A stretch of 38,792 nt of DNA from Mycobacterium sp. Root265 (GCF_001428895.1 NZ_LMJA01000018.1:38391-77182), one strand, 5' to 3'; shown: positions 14,865 to 25,872, counted from the first letter of the stretch. The notes: generated by a model from the letters alone, not told the origin. Numbers and translations are program-made.

Positions 14865-17800
14865 ATGCCCGACGAAAACTTTGAAGACCGCATCGCGCGG
14901 CTCTACGCCACCGACCCCGAGTTCGCCGCCGCCAAACCGAGCGCGTCGGTCAACGCCGCCGTCAGCGAACCCGGACTGACCCTTCCCGACGTCGTGCGCA
15001 CCGTACTGACCGGCTACGCCGACCGGCCCGCGCTGGGCGCCCGCGCCGTCGAGTTCGTCACCGACGAAACCGGCCGCACCGTCGCCGAGCTGCAGCCGCG
15101 TTTCGAGACCGTCACCCACGGACAGCTGTGGGAGCGCGTGCGCACCCTCGCCGACGCGTGGCGCGGGGACCCGGTGCACCCTGGCGACCGGGTCGCCCTG
15201 CTCGGCTTCACCAGCGTCGACTACACCGTCGTTGATATCGCGCTGACTCAGCTCGGCGCCGTCTCGGTGCCGCTGCAGACCAGCGCATCGGCCGCTGCCC
15301 TCGCCCCGATCATCGCCGAGACCGAACCGGTGCTCATCGCGTCGAGCATCGACTATCTCGATGACGCCGTGGAACTGGCGCTCGGATCGGGTGCCACCCG
15401 CCTCACGGTGTTCGACTACCGGCCCCAAGTCGACGACCAGCGCGATGCGCTCGCCGCCGCGACGGCCCGGCTCGGTGGCCGGATCGCCCTGGAGACCCTC
15501 CAGGGTGCGCTGGACCGCCCGGCCTCCACCATCGAACCCGTTGCCGCGCAGGAGGAATCAGACCCGCTGTCGCTGTTGATCTACACCTCCGGGAGCACCG
15601 GAGCGCCCAAGGGTGCGATGTACCCGGCGAGCAAGGTCGCCGACATCTGGCGCCCGGCGGCCAACGCCCACTGGGACGACAGCCAGGGCGTGGTGCCCTC
15701 CATCGTGCTGAGCTTCATGCCGATGAGCCACGTGATGGGCCGCGGCATCCTCTACAGCGCGCTGGCCAGCGGCGGTTCGGTGAACTTCGCCGCCCGCGCC
15801 GACCTGTCCACCTTCCTGGAAGACCTGGCCCTCACCCGGCCCACCCAGATGAACTTCGTGCCGCGTATCTGGGACATGCTGTTCGGCGAGTACCAGAGCC
15901 GGATCGCGCACGGCGCAGAAGAATCCGCGCTGCTGGCCGACATGCGGGAGAACCTGCTGGGTGGACGTTTCGTCAGCGCGCTGACCGGGTCGGCGCCCAT
16001 CTCGCCCGAACTCAAGGCGTGGGTGGAGAAGCTGCTGGACATGCACCTGCTGGAGGGCTACGGCTCCACCGAGGCGGGCGCGGTGTTCGTGGACGGCAAG
16101 ATCGCCCGGCCACCGGTGCTGGAGTACAAGCTCGTGGACGTGCCCGAACTGGGCTACCACCTCACCGACCGGCCGCATCCGCGCGGTGAGTTGCTGGTGC
16201 GGTCCGAGCAGCTGTTCCCCGGCTATTACAAGCGCCCCGAGGTCACCGCGCAGGTCTTCGACGAGGACGGCTTCTACCGGACCGGCGATATCGTCGCCGA
16301 ACTCGGCCCCGATCAGGTCGCCTATGTCGACCGGCGCAACAACGTGCTCAAGCTCTCCCAGGGTGAGTTCGTCACGGTGTCCAAGCTGGAGGCCGCCTTC
16401 AACACCGCACCGCTGGTGCGCCAGATCTACATCTACGGCAACAGCGCCCGGCCCTACCTGCTGGCCGTGGTGGTGCCCACCGACAGCGGCGCCACCAAGG
16501 CGGACATCGCCGCCTCGCTGAAGGAGGCCGCGCGCGCCGCGGATCTGCAGTCCTACGAGCTGCCAAGGGATTTCCTGATCGAGACGACCCCGTTCACCGT
16601 GGAGAACGGGCTGCTCACCGGCATCCGGAAGCTGGCTTGGCCCAAGCTCAAGGAGCGCTACAGCGCGGAGCTGGAGCAGCTCTACACCGACCTGGCCGAC
16701 GGCCAGGCCCAGGAGCTGCAGGCGCTGCGCACCGCGGGGTCCACCGGGCCGGTGCTCGACACCGTCAGCCGCGCCGCCGTCGCACTGCTGGGAGCGGCCA
16801 GCGCCGATATCGCACCCGATGTGCACTTCACCGATCTGGGTGGAGACTCGTTGTCGGCGTTGACCTTCGGCAACCTGCTACAGGACATCTTCGACGTCGA
16901 GGTCCCGGTTTCGGTGATCGTGAGCCCGGCCTCGGATCTGCAGACCATTGCCGATCACATCGAGACCCAGCGTGCCGGCGGCACCGGCCGCCCGACGTTC
17001 GCGTCCGTCCACGGTGCCGGAGCCACCGAGGTGCACGCCGCCGATCTCACCCTGGACAAGTTCCTCGACGCCGCGACTCTGGCTGCGGCGCCGTCTCTTC
17101 CGGGCCCCGTGAGCGAGATCCGGACCGTGCTGCTGACCGGCGCCACCGGCTTCCTGGGCCGCTACCTGGCACTGGAGTGGCTGGAGCGGATGGACCTGGT
17201 GGACGGCAAGGTGATCTGCCTGGTCCGCGCCAAGTCCGACGAGGAGGCCCGGGCGCGGCTGGACAAGACCTTCCAGACCGGTGACCCGAAGCTGGTCGCG
17301 CACTACCGCGAACTGGCCGACCGTCACCTCGAGGTCATCGCGGGCGACAAGGGCGAGGCCGACCTCGGCCTGGACCCGGCGGTCTGGCAGCGCCTGGCCG
17401 ACACCGTCGACCTCATCGTGGATCCGGCCGCACTGGTCAATCACGTGCTGCCCTACAGCGAGTTGTTCGGGCCCAACGCCCTCGGCACCGCCGAACTCAT
17501 CCGGATGGCGCTGACCACCAGGATCAAGCCGTTCGCCTACGTGTCCACCATCGGTGTCGGCTGGGGTATCGAGCCCGGCAGCTTCGTCGAGGACGCCGAT
17601 ATCCGGACCATCTCCGCCACCCGGCGGGTCGACGACACCTACGCCAACGGCTATGGCACCAGTAAATGGGCCGGCGAGGTGCTGCTGCGCGAGGCGCACG
17701 ACCTGACCGGACTGCCGGTGTCGGTGTTCCGCTGCGACATGATCCTGGCCGACACCACGTACGCCGGCCAGCTGAACCTGCCGGACATGTTCACCCGGAT

Positions 17801-18323
17801 GATGCTCAGTCTGGTGGCCGCCGGTATCGCCCCCGGATCGTTCAATGAGCTTGACGCCGAGGGCAATCCACAGCGCAGCCACTATGACGGTCTGCCGGTG
17901 GAGTTCATCGCCGAGGCGATCTCGACGCTGGGCACCCAGGTGGCGCTGGAGCCCGGGCGGTCATTCGAGACCTATCACGTGATGAACCCGTACGACGACG
18001 GCATCGGCATGGACACCTTCGTGGACTGGCTGATCGAGGCCGGCTACCGGATCGAGCGGGTCGGCGACTACGCGCAGTGGCTGTCCCGGTTCGAGACCGC
18101 GCTGCGGGCACTGCCGGACAAGCAGCGCCAGGCGTCGCTGCTGCCGTTGCTGCACAACTACACCGCACCGGGTGTGCCGGTGAACGGGGCGATGGCGCCG
18201 ACCGATGTGTTCCGCACCGCCGTGCAGGACGCAAAGATCGGGCCGGACAAGGACATCCCGCACGTGAGCCGGGAGGTCATCGTCAAGTACGCGAGCGATC
18301 TGGAACTGCTCGGCCTGCTCTGA
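14865..18323 (+). CDS. car: Carboxylic acid reductase
   Basis: A 1152-residue multidomain enzyme that reduces carboxylic acids to aldehydes using ATP and NADPH. The adenylation domain spans about residues 1-640, with P-loop [10 protein letters not shown] at 241-250 and YGSTEAG further on. The carrier domain has GGDSLSAL with Ser662 as the phosphopantetheine site. The reductase domain (about 745-1152) has the NADPH motif TGATGFLG (758-765) and catalytic Tyr930/Lys934 in YGTSK. The length is close to known mycobacterial CARs (about 1170). It needs a phosphopantetheinyl transferase, not present here. ATG 14865 is preceded by GAAGGA. The gene stands alone and is followed by a strong terminator. 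Confidence 0.96.
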   Translation: MPDENFEDRIARLYATDPEFAAAKPSASVNAAVSEPGLTLPDVVRTVLTGYADRPALGARAVEFVTDETGRTVAELQPRFETVTHGQLWERVRTLADAWRGDPVHPGDRVALLGFTSVDYTVVDIALTQLGAVSVPLQTSASAAALAPIIAETEPVLIASSIDYLDDAVELALGSGATRLTVFDYRPQVDDQRDALAAATARLGGRIALETLQGALDRPASTIEPVAAQEESDPLSLLIYTSGSTGAPKGAMYPASKVADIWRPAANAHWDDSQGVVPSIVLSFMPMSHVMGRGILYSALASGGSVNFAARADLSTFLEDLALTRPTQMNFVPRIWDMLFGEYQSRIAHGAEESALLADMRENLLGGRFVSALTGSAPISPELKAWVEKLLDMHLLEGYGSTEAGAVFVDGKIARPPVLEYKLVDVPELGYHLTDRPHPRGELLVRSEQLFPGYYKRPEVTAQVFDEDGFYRTGDIVAELGPDQVAYVDRRNNVLKLSQGEFVTVSKLEAAFNTAPLVRQIYIYGNSARPYLLAVVVPTDSGATKADIAASLKEAARAADLQSYELPRDFLIETTPFTVENGLLTGIRKLAWPKLKERYSAELEQLYTDLADGQAQELQALRTAGSTGPVLDTVSRAAVALLGAASADIAPDVHFTDLGGDSLSALTFGNLLQDIFDVEVPVSVIVSPASDLQTIADHIETQRAGGTGRPTFASVHGAGATEVHAADLTLDKFLDAATLAAAPSLPGPVSEIRTVLLTGATGFLGRYLALEWLERMDLVDGKVICLVRAKSDEEARARLDKTFQTGDPKLVAHYRELADRHLEVIAGDKGEADLGLDPAVWQRLADTVDLIVDPAALVNHVLPYSELFGPNALGTAELIRMALTTRIKPFAYVSTIGVGWGIEPGSFVEDADIRTISATRRVDDTYANGYGTSKWAGEVLLREAHDLTGLPVSVFRCDMILADTTYAGQLNLPDMFTRMMLSLVAAGIAPGSFNELDAEGNPQRSHYDGLPVEFIAEAISTLGTQVALEPGRSFETYHVMNPYDDGIGMDTFVDWLIEAGYRIERVGDYAQWLSRFETALRALPDKQRQASLLPLLHNYTAPGVPVNGAMAPTDVFRTAVQDAKIGPDKDIPHVSREVIVKYASDLELLGLL

Positions 18324-18335
18324 CGCGCCACACGG

Positions 18336-18369
18336 GAATGGGGCACCTCCGACCGGGGGTGCCCCATTC
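18336..18369. terminator. Bidirectional hairpin terminator between car and a convergent gene
   Basis: GAATGGGGCACC (18336-18347) pairs with GGTGCCCCATTC (18358-18369). The inner bases can extend the stem almost to a tetraloop. It lies 12 bp after the car stop and 13 bp after the end of the converging gene. Confidence 0.85.
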
Positions 18370-18382
18370 TCGTTGTGCCGGA

Positions 18383-18682
18383 TCAGTTCACGTCGACGTA
18401 CACGGTCTGACCGGCCAGCGCGTTGTAGACATAGTCGCGGTCCTCGTCGTCGACGATCCAGTTCTGCCTGAAGTTCTGGCCCTGCCGGATTCCGACCACG
18501 TTCGCCTCGGACAGCGGCCTGGCGCTCAGCCGGCTCACGATCACGCGGTAACCCTGGGCCCGCAGTTCGTCGATGGTCTGCTGGGCAGTGCCCGATATCT
18601 CGTCGGGCGTCGCGGCCGCCGGCGCGGCGAATCCCACGATGCCCGCGGACAAGCCGGCGGTGACCAATGTCAGTGTCTTCAT
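18383..18682 (-). CDS. Small secreted protein of unknown function
   Basis: A 99-residue protein. Signal peptide MKTLTLVTAGLSAGIVGFAAPAAA is followed by a likely cleavage before TPDE. The mature part (about 75 residues) has EISGTAQQTIDELRAQGYRVIVSRL and ends in LAGQTVYVDVN. Small exported proteins with a DELRAxGYxV segment are common in mycobacteria and uncharacterised. ATG 18682 is preceded by AGAAGAGG; the frame is open further upstream, but the signal peptide fixes the start. Confidence 0.8.
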   Translation of the reverse strand: MKTLTLVTAGLSAGIVGFAAPAAATPDEISGTAQQTIDELRAQGYRVIVSRLSARPLSEANVVGIRQGQNFRQNWIVDDEDRDYVYNALAGQTVYVDVN

Positions 18683-18729
18683 GGCGCTGCCTCTTCTCTG
18701 CACACTGATCTTAGAGCCGGAACCGTGGT

Positions 18730-19137
18730 TCAGGCGTGCCAGGAGGCCCAGTGCGCCACGGCGATCGCCACCACCGGGCCGTCCAGTGCGGTCCGCTCGT
18801 ACTGCACGTACTTGGCGCGCAGCAGGCCGTAACCGATGGCCATCTGCTCCCCGTCGTGATGCACGGTCGCCTCGCCGTCGGCCCGTACCCACCACAGTTG
18901 GTCCCAGTCCTCGCTGTAGTGGTCGACCAGCAGGCTCACCTGCGGGTTGGCCTCGATATTGGCCAGCCGTCGCAGACGTTGGGTGGACTTACGTTTCGCG
19001 TCGACGGCGGTGTAGACGGTGTCGCCCTCGACGGCGAAGACCACCGGCACCAGGTGCGGTGCGGCCTCGGCTCCCACCGTGGCGAGTGCGGCGACGGTGC
19101 CACTGGCGAACAGTTCGACGGCATCATGGTCGGGCAC
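18730..19137 (-). CDS. PPOX-class, probably F420-dependent oxidoreductase
   Basis: A 135-residue split-barrel flavin/F420 protein (PNPOx-like fold). The segments [53 protein letters not shown] and the terminal [26 protein letters not shown] match actinobacterial TIGR03668-type F420-dependent PPOX proteins. The substrate is unknown. GTG 19137 is supported by a leaderless -10 box. It is divergent from the ABC importer operon. Confidence 0.85.
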   Translation of the reverse strand: MPDHDAVELFASGTVAALATVGAEAAPHLVPVVFAVEGDTVYTAVDAKRKSTQRLRRLANIEANPQVSLLVDHYSEDWDQLWWVRADGEATVHHDGEQMAIGYGLLRAKYVQYERTALDGPVVAIAVAHWASWHA

Positions 19138-19144
19138 ACCCCCG

Positions 19145-19150
19145 ATGTTA
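19145..19150 (-). promoter_or_regulatory. Leaderless -10 box TAACAT for PPOX gene
   Basis: On the minus strand TAACAT lies 7 nt before GTG 19137. Confidence 0.55.
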
Positions 19151-19251
19151 GGCGTCGTCGACGGCAGGGTTGCCGGTAGCGTCGGATCCCGTTCACTGCG
19201 ATGTCACCGACAGGTCACCGTCTGGCCGCCTGTCCATCGGAAGGTTCGGCA

Positions 19252-20364
19252 ATGAAGAATTCGCTCCTGGGTCTGGCTGCCACCGCACTGCTGACCGCAG
19301 GCCTTGTCGCCTGCGCCCCACCGGCGAAGGAGGAGCAGGCCGCCGAAGGCGACGCCCGCACCGCCACCTCGGCGGCGGACTTCGGCGGGATGGACGCGCT
19401 GATCGAGGCCGCCAAGGCCGAAGGCGAACTCAACGTCATCGCGCTGCCGCCGGACTGGGCGAACTACGGCCAGATCATCGCGAAGTTCACCGAGAAGTAC
19501 GGCATCACGGTGAACTCGGCGCAGCCGGGCGCCAGCAGCCAGGAGGAGATCAACGCCGCGGTCCAGCAGAAGGGCCGCGGCACCGCACCCGACGTCTTCG
19601 ATCTGGGACAGTCCGTCGCGCTGGCCAACACCGAGATGTTCGCCCCGTACAAGGTCGAGCATTTCGCCGAGATCTCGGACTCCTTCAAGGACCCGGACGG
19701 CACCTGGGTCAACGATTACGGCGGTTACATGTCGATCGGCTACGACTCCGCCAAGGTGCCGACGATCGCGGGCGTGGACGACCTGCTCAAGCCCGAGTTC
19801 GCGGGCAAGGTCGCCCTCAACGGTGACCCGACCCAGTCCGGGGCGGCGTTCTCCGGGGTGATGATGGCGTCGATCGCCCGGGGTGGCTCACCCGATGACA
19901 TCGCACCCGGCGTGGAGTTCTTCGCCACACTCAGCGAGGTGGGTAACTTCCTGCCGGTGGACCCGACACCGGCCACCATCGCCTCCGGCCAGACCCCGGT
20001 GGTCATCGACTGGGATTACCTGAATGTCGAACAGTCCAAGAAGGTTCCGGGCTGGAAGGTGATCATCCCGCACAACGCCGCCGTCGCCGGCTACTACTTC
20101 CAGGCCATCAACGCCGACGCGCCGCATCCGGCCGCGGCCCGGCTGTGGCAGGAGTTCCTGTACAGCGACGAGGGGCAGAACCTGTACCTGGGCGGGGGCG
20201 CCCGGCCGGTGCGGGCCGACTCGATGGTGACCCGGGGCAGCATCGACCGGGTGGTCTACGGCGGGCTGCCGCCGGTGGACGGCGCGGCGACCTTCGTCTC
20301 GGTGGAGCAGAACGAGGCCGCGACCAAGTATCTGGAAGCCAACTGGGCCAAGGCCATCGACTGA
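19252..20364 (+). CDS. ABC transporter substrate-binding lipoprotein (family 1)
   Basis: A 370-residue lipoprotein with signal MKNSLLGLAATALLTAGLVAC and Cys21 as the lipid anchor. It is an extracellular solute-binding protein of the polyamine/phosphonate/iron type, with GELNVIALPPDWANYGQII, DVFDLGQS and PVVIDWDYLN. ATG 19252 has GGAAGG 7 nt upstream; the frame is open further 5' but contains no signal. It is the first gene of a four-gene importer. The ligand cannot be told; spermidine/putrescine, 2-aminoethylphosphonate and ferric-iron type binders share this fold. Confidence 0.88.
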   Translation: MKNSLLGLAATALLTAGLVACAPPAKEEQAAEGDARTATSAADFGGMDALIEAAKAEGELNVIALPPDWANYGQIIAKFTEKYGITVNSAQPGASSQEEINAAVQQKGRGTAPDVFDLGQSVALANTEMFAPYKVEHFAEISDSFKDPDGTWVNDYGGYMSIGYDSAKVPTIAGVDDLLKPEFAGKVALNGDPTQSGAAFSGVMMASIARGGSPDDIAPGVEFFATLSEVGNFLPVDPTPATIASGQTPVVIDWDYLNVEQSKKVPGWKVIIPHNAAVAGYYFQAINADAPHPAAARLWQEFLYSDEGQNLYLGGGARPVRADSMVTRGSIDRVVYGGLPPVDGAATFVSVEQNEAATKYLEANWAKAID

Positions 20365-20366
20365 TC

Positions 20367-21209
20367 GTGCGGTACGTCCGGCAGGCCCTGCCACTGCTGC
20401 CGTTCCTGGCGGTGGTGCTGGTTTTCCTCGTCATCCCGACCGGCACCGTGATCGTGAACGCCTTTGTGGTGGACGGCCGTTTCTCACTGGACCTGGTGGC
20501 CGCACTGTTCACCGAGGCACCGCTGGCCGCCCTGGTGCGCAGCGTGATCCTCTCGGCGAGCAGCGCGTTGATCGGCGCGGTGTTCGGTGCCGTGCTGGCC
20601 TGGTTGATCCTGAGCAGCCCACCGGCCTCCCTGCTGCGCCGGGCGGTCCTGTCGCTGGCCAGCGTGCTGGCCCAGTTCGGCGGTGTCGCACTCGCTTTCG
20701 CCTTCCTGGCGACGATCGGACTCAACGGTGTGCTCACCCTGTGGCTGCAGCAGTTGCTCGGTATCGATGTGGCCGCCGGCGGCTGGCTCTACAGCGTGGG
20801 TGGCCTGGTGCTGGTGTACACCTACTTCCAGATCCCGCTCATGGTCATCGTGTTCCTGCCCGCGCTGGAGGGGCTCCGCGCGCAATGGCGGGAGGCGGCG
20901 GTGAGCCTGGGCGCGAGCACCTGGCAGTACTGGCGTGAGGTGGCGGTGCCGCTGTTGACACCGGCCTTCCTCGGGTCGCTGCTGCTGTTGTTCGCCAACG
21001 CCTTTGCCGCCTACGCCACCGCGGCGGCCCTGGTGAGCCAGGGCAGTCCCATTGTGCCGCTGCTCATCCGATCCGCGTTGACCAGCGAGGTGGTGCTGGG
21101 GCGCGCCGGTCTGGCGTATGCGCTGGCGCTGGAGATGATCGTCGTGGTCGCCGTGGTGATGGTTGCCTACAACCTGCTGGTGCGGCGCACGGCCCGGTGG
21201 CTGCGATGA
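20367..21209 (+). CDS. ABC transporter permease, first subunit
   Basis: A 280-residue, six-span inner-membrane permease. The EAA loop is recognisable around LRAQWREAAVSLGASTWQYWREVAVP. GTG 20367 begins 2 nt after the binding-protein stop; a longer upstream frame is a shadow of that gene. It pairs with the next permease as a heterodimer of the PotB/PotC or PhnU/PhnV type. Confidence 0.88.
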   Translation: MRYVRQALPLLPFLAVVLVFLVIPTGTVIVNAFVVDGRFSLDLVAALFTEAPLAALVRSVILSASSALIGAVFGAVLAWLILSSPPASLLRRAVLSLASVLAQFGGVALAFAFLATIGLNGVLTLWLQQLLGIDVAAGGWLYSVGGLVLVYTYFQIPLMVIVFLPALEGLRAQWREAAVSLGASTWQYWREVAVPLLTPAFLGSLLLLFANAFAAYATAAALVSQGSPIVPLLIRSALTSEVVLGRAGLAYALALEMIVVVAVVMVAYNLLVRRTARWLR

Positions 21210-21993
21210 AGCCGCTCCCGCCGGCGGGCAGGAGCGCAGCGACCCGGGGAATCAGATCAGCGCTGTGGCTGATGTTCGGAGCGTTCTTCCTCTTTCCGCT
21301 CTATGCCATGGGCGATTTCGCCACCCGCGATCTGCAGTCGGGTGGCCGCACCATGGCGGCGTGGGTCAACCTGTTCGCCGATGACGCGTTGTTCGCCGCG
21401 ATCCTGACGTCGTTGTCACTGGCGGTGCTGACGGTGACGGCGATGTTGGCGCTGCTGGTGCCCACGATGATCTGGGTCCGGCTGCGTGCGCCGTGGGCGA
21501 GCAGGTTCATCGAGTTCCTCTGCCTGCTGCCCTTGACCATCCCGGCGCTGGTGGTCGTCGTCGGCCTGCGCAACGTCTACCTCTGGGTGACCTACCTGCT
21601 GGGCGAGTCGGCGCTGACGCTGGCTTTCGTCTATGTGGTGCTGGTGTTGCCCTTCGCCTACCGGGCGCTGGACGCCGCACTGTCGGCGATCGATCTGCGG
21701 ACGCTGGCCGAGGCTGCCCGGTCGTTGGGCGCCGGGTGGGCGTCAACGATCGTGGCGGTGATCGTGCCGAACATCGCCGCGGGCATCCTGTCCGCGGCGT
21801 TCATCTCGATCGCGGTGGTGCTCGGTGAGTACACCGTGGCGTCACTGTCGGGATTCCAGACGCTGCCGGTGCAGATCGTGGAGATCGGCAAGAGTGACGG
21901 ACCGACATCGGTGGCGGCCTCCCTGGCCACCCTGATCTTCGGGTTCATCCTGCTGTTGGTGTTGTCGATGGTGACCAGACGGAGGCGGCGCGC

Positions 21994-21997
<4 letters not shown>
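21206..21997 (+). CDS. ABC transporter permease, second subunit
   Basis: A 263-residue, six-span permease with EAA loop IDLRTLAEAARSLGAGWASTIVAVIVP. ATG 21206 overlaps the previous stop (ATGA). The first codons (PPAGRSAATRG) are encoded by a partial copy of the dispersed GAGCGNAGCGAC element (21231-21243), so this N-terminal extension may be non-functional. It works with the first permease. Confidence 0.88.
21231..21243 (+). repeat. Partial copy of the dispersed 19-bp element
   Basis: GGAGCGCAGCGAC matches the core GCGAGCGNAGCGAC with a one-base change at its left end. It lies within the first codons of the second permease gene. Confidence 0.5.
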
Positions 21998-23049
<1,052 letters not shown>

Positions 23050-23058
23050 TCAGCTCGG

Positions 23059-23123
23059 CGAAACACGCGTACCCGTCGTCGCGAGGCGCCAGATCGCGAC
23101 CGGTACGCGAGTTTCGCGCGAAA
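23059..23123. repeat. Long nested hairpin between ABC ATPase gene and pyrE
   Basis: CGAAAC-A-CGCGTACC (23059-23073) pairs with GGTACGCG-A-GTTTCG (23102-23116), 14 of 15 positions. Inside it GTCGCGA (23078-23084) pairs with TCGCGAC (23094-23100). The right arm overlaps a perfect palindrome TTTCGCGCGAAA (23112-23123). It could end transcription from both sides, since it lies between the plus-strand operon and convergent pyrE. The unusual nesting also fits a mobile palindromic unit. Confidence 0.7.
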
Positions 23124-23136
23124 TGCGGAGGGGGGC

Positions 23137-23703
23137 TCAGACGGCTTTGACCGGTTCGATGCCCAGGTCCTTGTAGGTGACCAGGGCGACGAACGGCACG
23201 CCCATGCCGCCGAACAGTTCGGCTGCGACATCGCCGCGGTCGACCATCGGGATGACCCCGGTGACCACGGCGCCGGCCGCGGTGACCCGGTCGTAGGCCT
23301 TGGCGGTGGAGCCCCCGGTGCTGATGACATCGTCGACCAGCAGGACCCGGGTGCCCGGCTCGATGCGGGTGCCCTCGATCCACTGCTCACGGCCCCGGGC
23401 CTTCTGCTCCTTGCGCACCGAGAACCACGCGGCGCCGGTCACCATGGCGACCCCGTGGGCCAGCGGGTCGGCGCCCATGGTGAGCCCGCCGACGGCGTCG
23501 AACTCGATGCCGCTGCCGGCGGCCAGGTCGGCGACGGCCCGGCTGACGGTGGTCAGGCGCTCGCCGTTGTCGATGGCGTACTTGCCGTCGATGTAGTCAT
23601 GGCTGAGCTGACCGCTGACGAGCTTGAACGGCTCCGCACGGTGCTCGTAACCGCGCGTCTTGATCAGCTCGAAAGCCGCTTGCCAGGTCTCCGGGCGCTG
23701 CAT
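23137..23703 (-). CDS. pyrE: Orotate phosphoribosyltransferase
   Basis: A 188-residue enzyme that joins orotate and PRPP to make OMP in pyrimidine synthesis. The PRPP motif VLLVDDVISTGGST is at about residues 120-133, and the catalytic loop region VRKEQKARGREQWIEG precedes it. FKLVSGQLSHDYIDGKYA is the N-terminal substrate segment. An in-frame ATG 7 codons upstream exists, but ATG 23703 sits 7 nt after TACGAT and is the better leaderless start. The upstream HugZ-like gene is only 32 bp away. Confidence 0.92.
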   Translation of the reverse strand: MQRPETWQAAFELIKTRGYEHRAEPFKLVSGQLSHDYIDGKYAIDNGERLTTVSRAVADLAAGSGIEFDAVGGLTMGADPLAHGVAMVTGAAWFSVRKEQKARGREQWIEGTRIEPGTRVLLVDDVISTGGSTAKAYDRVTAAGAVVTGVIPMVDRGDVAAELFGGMGVPFVALVTYKDLGIEPVKAV

Positions 23704-23710
23704 ACCCGGA

Positions 23711-23716
23711 ATCGTA
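23711..23716 (-). promoter_or_regulatory. Leaderless -10 box TACGAT for pyrE
   Basis: On the minus strand TACGAT ends 7 nt before ATG 23703 and therefore decides between the two in-frame ATGs. Confidence 0.55.
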
Positions 23717-23735
23717 TTGCACATCGCGGGCGGTA

Positions 23736-24539
23736 TCAGCCCTGCCGTGCCCTCCGGGTCAGTTCGACTGCCGCCGAGCGCAATTCATCGATGCCATTGA
23801 TGGGCGCCAGATAACCGGCCCGGGTGTAGGCGATCCCGCGCGGGGTGGTGACCCGCAGGTCGAGCCCATACCGGTCGGCTGCGGTGCAGGTCGCGGCGGT
23901 GGCGTCGGGAAAACCGCCGAGCTTCTGGGCCATCGCGACCAGCGCGTCGGCGTGATCGGCATTGAGGTGGGCGACGGCCCCGGCGGAATGCGGCGCCACC
24001 GGGTCGGGCGCCGCGGCGGTGTACTCCGCACCCGATGTCGAGTCCATCCGGCCGTACCCGCCGACCCAGCGCACGCGCTGCACCTGCAGCACCCACAGGG
24101 TGAAGTCGCTGTAGTCGATGTAGTACTTGGCGGCGGGCACGGCGGCCAGATGCGCGGCCCGGGCGCCTTCCAAAGCGTCCCCGGTGGGCCGCACGACCGT
24201 GCCGGCCAGCGTGACGCGGCCGGAGGCCAACGGGTCATCCGGGGCATCGGGGGCGACGATCGCGATGCTCGCGCGCTGATCGCCCGCCAGATTGCGGCCG
24301 TGCTCGGCCATGTTGGAGACACACAGCACCGGGGCGCCGTCGTGCAGGCCGTAGGTCACGAAGGATGCCCAGGGGTCGCCGTCGGCGGTCAGGGTGGCCA
24401 GCGTGCCGGTGTTGGTGGCCGCGGCGATGGTGCGTGCCTCTTCGGCGGCCGACGGGCGCGTCATGTCCGCCGCCGGGGTCAGCGGTGGCGGCACCGACGG
24501 AGCGTCGCCGGGGTCACCGTGATCTCGCAATTCAGCCAC
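23736..24539 (-). CDS. HugZ-like heme-utilisation/PPOX protein with DUF2470
   Basis: A 267-residue protein. The N-terminal half is a split-barrel PPOX domain (TLATLTADGDPWASFVTYGL, then PVLCVSNMAEHGRNL), and the C-terminal part (from about HSAGAVAHLNADHADALVAMAQ) is a DUF2470 domain. This arrangement is that of HugZ-type heme oxygenases and related proteins; heme breakdown is plausible but unproven. GTG 24539 lies 6 nt after TACAGT on the minus strand, so the longer frame to 24611 is not used. It is divergent from maltokinase. Confidence 0.82.
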   Translation of the reverse strand: MAELRDHGDPGDAPSVPPPLTPAADMTRPSAAEEARTIAAATNTGTLATLTADGDPWASFVTYGLHDGAPVLCVSNMAEHGRNLAGDQRASIAIVAPDAPDDPLASGRVTLAGTVVRPTGDALEGARAAHLAAVPAAKYYIDYSDFTLWVLQVQRVRWVGGYGRMDSTSGAEYTAAAPDPVAPHSAGAVAHLNADHADALVAMAQKLGGFPDATAATCTAADRYGLDLRVTTPRGIAYTRAGYLAPINGIDELRSAAVELTRRARQG

Positions 24540-24545
24540 GTCGGC

Positions 24546-24551
24546 ACTGTA
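24546..24551 (-). promoter_or_regulatory. Leaderless -10 box TACAGT for HugZ-like gene
   Basis: On the minus strand TACAGT lies 6 nt before GTG 24539. Confidence 0.6.
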
Positions 24552-24603
24552 ACCGAGCCGAGGCCACGTGTACGAGCGCGCGCAGTCGGGTACGGGAAGG
24601 ATC

Positions 24604-25848
24604 ATGACCATGAATCTGCCCTTTGATCGCTGGCTGCCCGCGCAGCGCTGGTACTCGGGCCGAGGACGGGTGATCGCGGAGGTCCGCCCCGCCGTGGTGG
24701 AGGCGCTGGGTTCCGACCTGGACCTGGTGCTGTTGGAGGTCGCCTACACCGACGGCCCGGCCGAGGGCTACCAGGTGCTGGTGCGCTGGGACACCGGCGC
24801 GGACTCGGCGCTGATCGGCACCGACGGGGACCGTTCGGCGTTCGACGCGCTGTCCGACCCGGAGGCCGCCGGCGCGCTGCTGTCGTTCATCGAGGCCTCC
24901 AAGCAGATCGGGCCGGTCCGGTTCATCCGCGAGCCGGGCGCGGATCTGGGCCCGGGCACCCCGGTGCGCGTGCTCGGCGGCGAACAGTCCAACACCAGCG
25001 TGGTGTTCGGTGCGCAGACCATCTTCAAGGTGTTCCGCCGGGTCACGCCGGGGATCAACCCCGATATCGAGCTGACCCGCGCGCTCGCCGGAAACCCGTA
25101 CGTCACGGCGCTGCTCGGATCGTATGAGATCGATTGGGGCGCAGAGCAGTACATGCTCGGTATGGCCAGCGCGTTCGCGCCGAACTCGGTGGACGGCTGG
25201 CAGGTGGCGATCACCGGCGCCGGCGACGACTTCGCCGGAGAGTCCCGCGAACTCGGTGCGGCCGTCGGCTCGGTGCACCGTGCGCTCGCCGAGGCCCTGG
25301 GCACGCGGGTCGGCGCCTTCCCGGCGCAGACCATGATCGACCGGTTGCGCGCCGTTGCGGCGCGGGTCCCCGAACTGGGCGACCACGTTCCGGCGATCGA
25401 GCGGCACTACCGCGCGGTGGCCGAGGAATCCTCGACCGAACACCGCATCCACGGCGACCTGCACCTCGGGCAGGTGCTGCACACCCCGCAGGGCTGGCTG
25501 GTCATCGACTTCGAGGGCGAGCCGGGGCAACCGCTGGAGGAGCGGCGGCGTCCCGATTCGCCGCTGCGCGATGTCGCGGGCATGCTGCGGTCCTACGACT
25601 ACGCCGCGCATCAGCGGCTGCTGAGCACCGGCGGCGACGAGGGCGCGGCGCGGCGGTGGGCCGAGGACAACTGCGCGGCGTTCTGTGCGGGCTATGCCGC
25701 GGTCAGCGATACCGACCCGCGTGGCGCCGCCGACGTGCTGCGCGCCTATGAACTGGACAAGGCCGTCTACGAGGCGGGCTATGAGGCCCGCTACCGGCCG
25801 GACTGGCTGCCGATTCCGTTGCGCGCCATCGAGCGTCTGGTCGGCTAG
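24604..25848 (+). CDS. mak: Maltokinase
   Basis: A 414-residue enzyme that phosphorylates maltose to maltose-1-phosphate for the GlgE alpha-glucan pathway. Typical segments are WLPAQRWYSGRGR, EQSNTSVVF, KVFRRVTPGINPDIEL, the catalytic loop HGDLHLGQ (His283-Asp285) and metal-binding DFEGEPGQP. The family is usually about 440-455 residues; here a loop before GDDFAGES is shorter by roughly 20 residues. ATG 24604 has GGAAGG just upstream; the frame to 24568 is not supported. Trehalose synthase treS, often adjacent or fused, is absent from this window. Confidence 0.93.
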   Translation: MTMNLPFDRWLPAQRWYSGRGRVIAEVRPAVVEALGSDLDLVLLEVAYTDGPAEGYQVLVRWDTGADSALIGTDGDRSAFDALSDPEAAGALLSFIEASKQIGPVRFIREPGADLGPGTPVRVLGGEQSNTSVVFGAQTIFKVFRRVTPGINPDIELTRALAGNPYVTALLGSYEIDWGAEQYMLGMASAFAPNSVDGWQVAITGAGDDFAGESRELGAAVGSVHRALAEALGTRVGAFPAQTMIDRLRAVAARVPELGDHVPAIERHYRAVAEESSTEHRIHGDLHLGQVLHTPQGWLVIDFEGEPGQPLEERRRPDSPLRDVAGMLRSYDYAAHQRLLSTGGDEGAARRWAEDNCAAFCAGYAAVSDTDPRGAADVLRAYELDKAVYEAGYEARYRPDWLPIPLRAIERLVG

Positions 25849-25872
25849 GAGCGCAGCGGATCAGGAATGTGG

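Noticed and set aside
15558-16826. 422-residue minus-strand ORF
   Set aside because: Antisense shadow within the adenylation domain of car.
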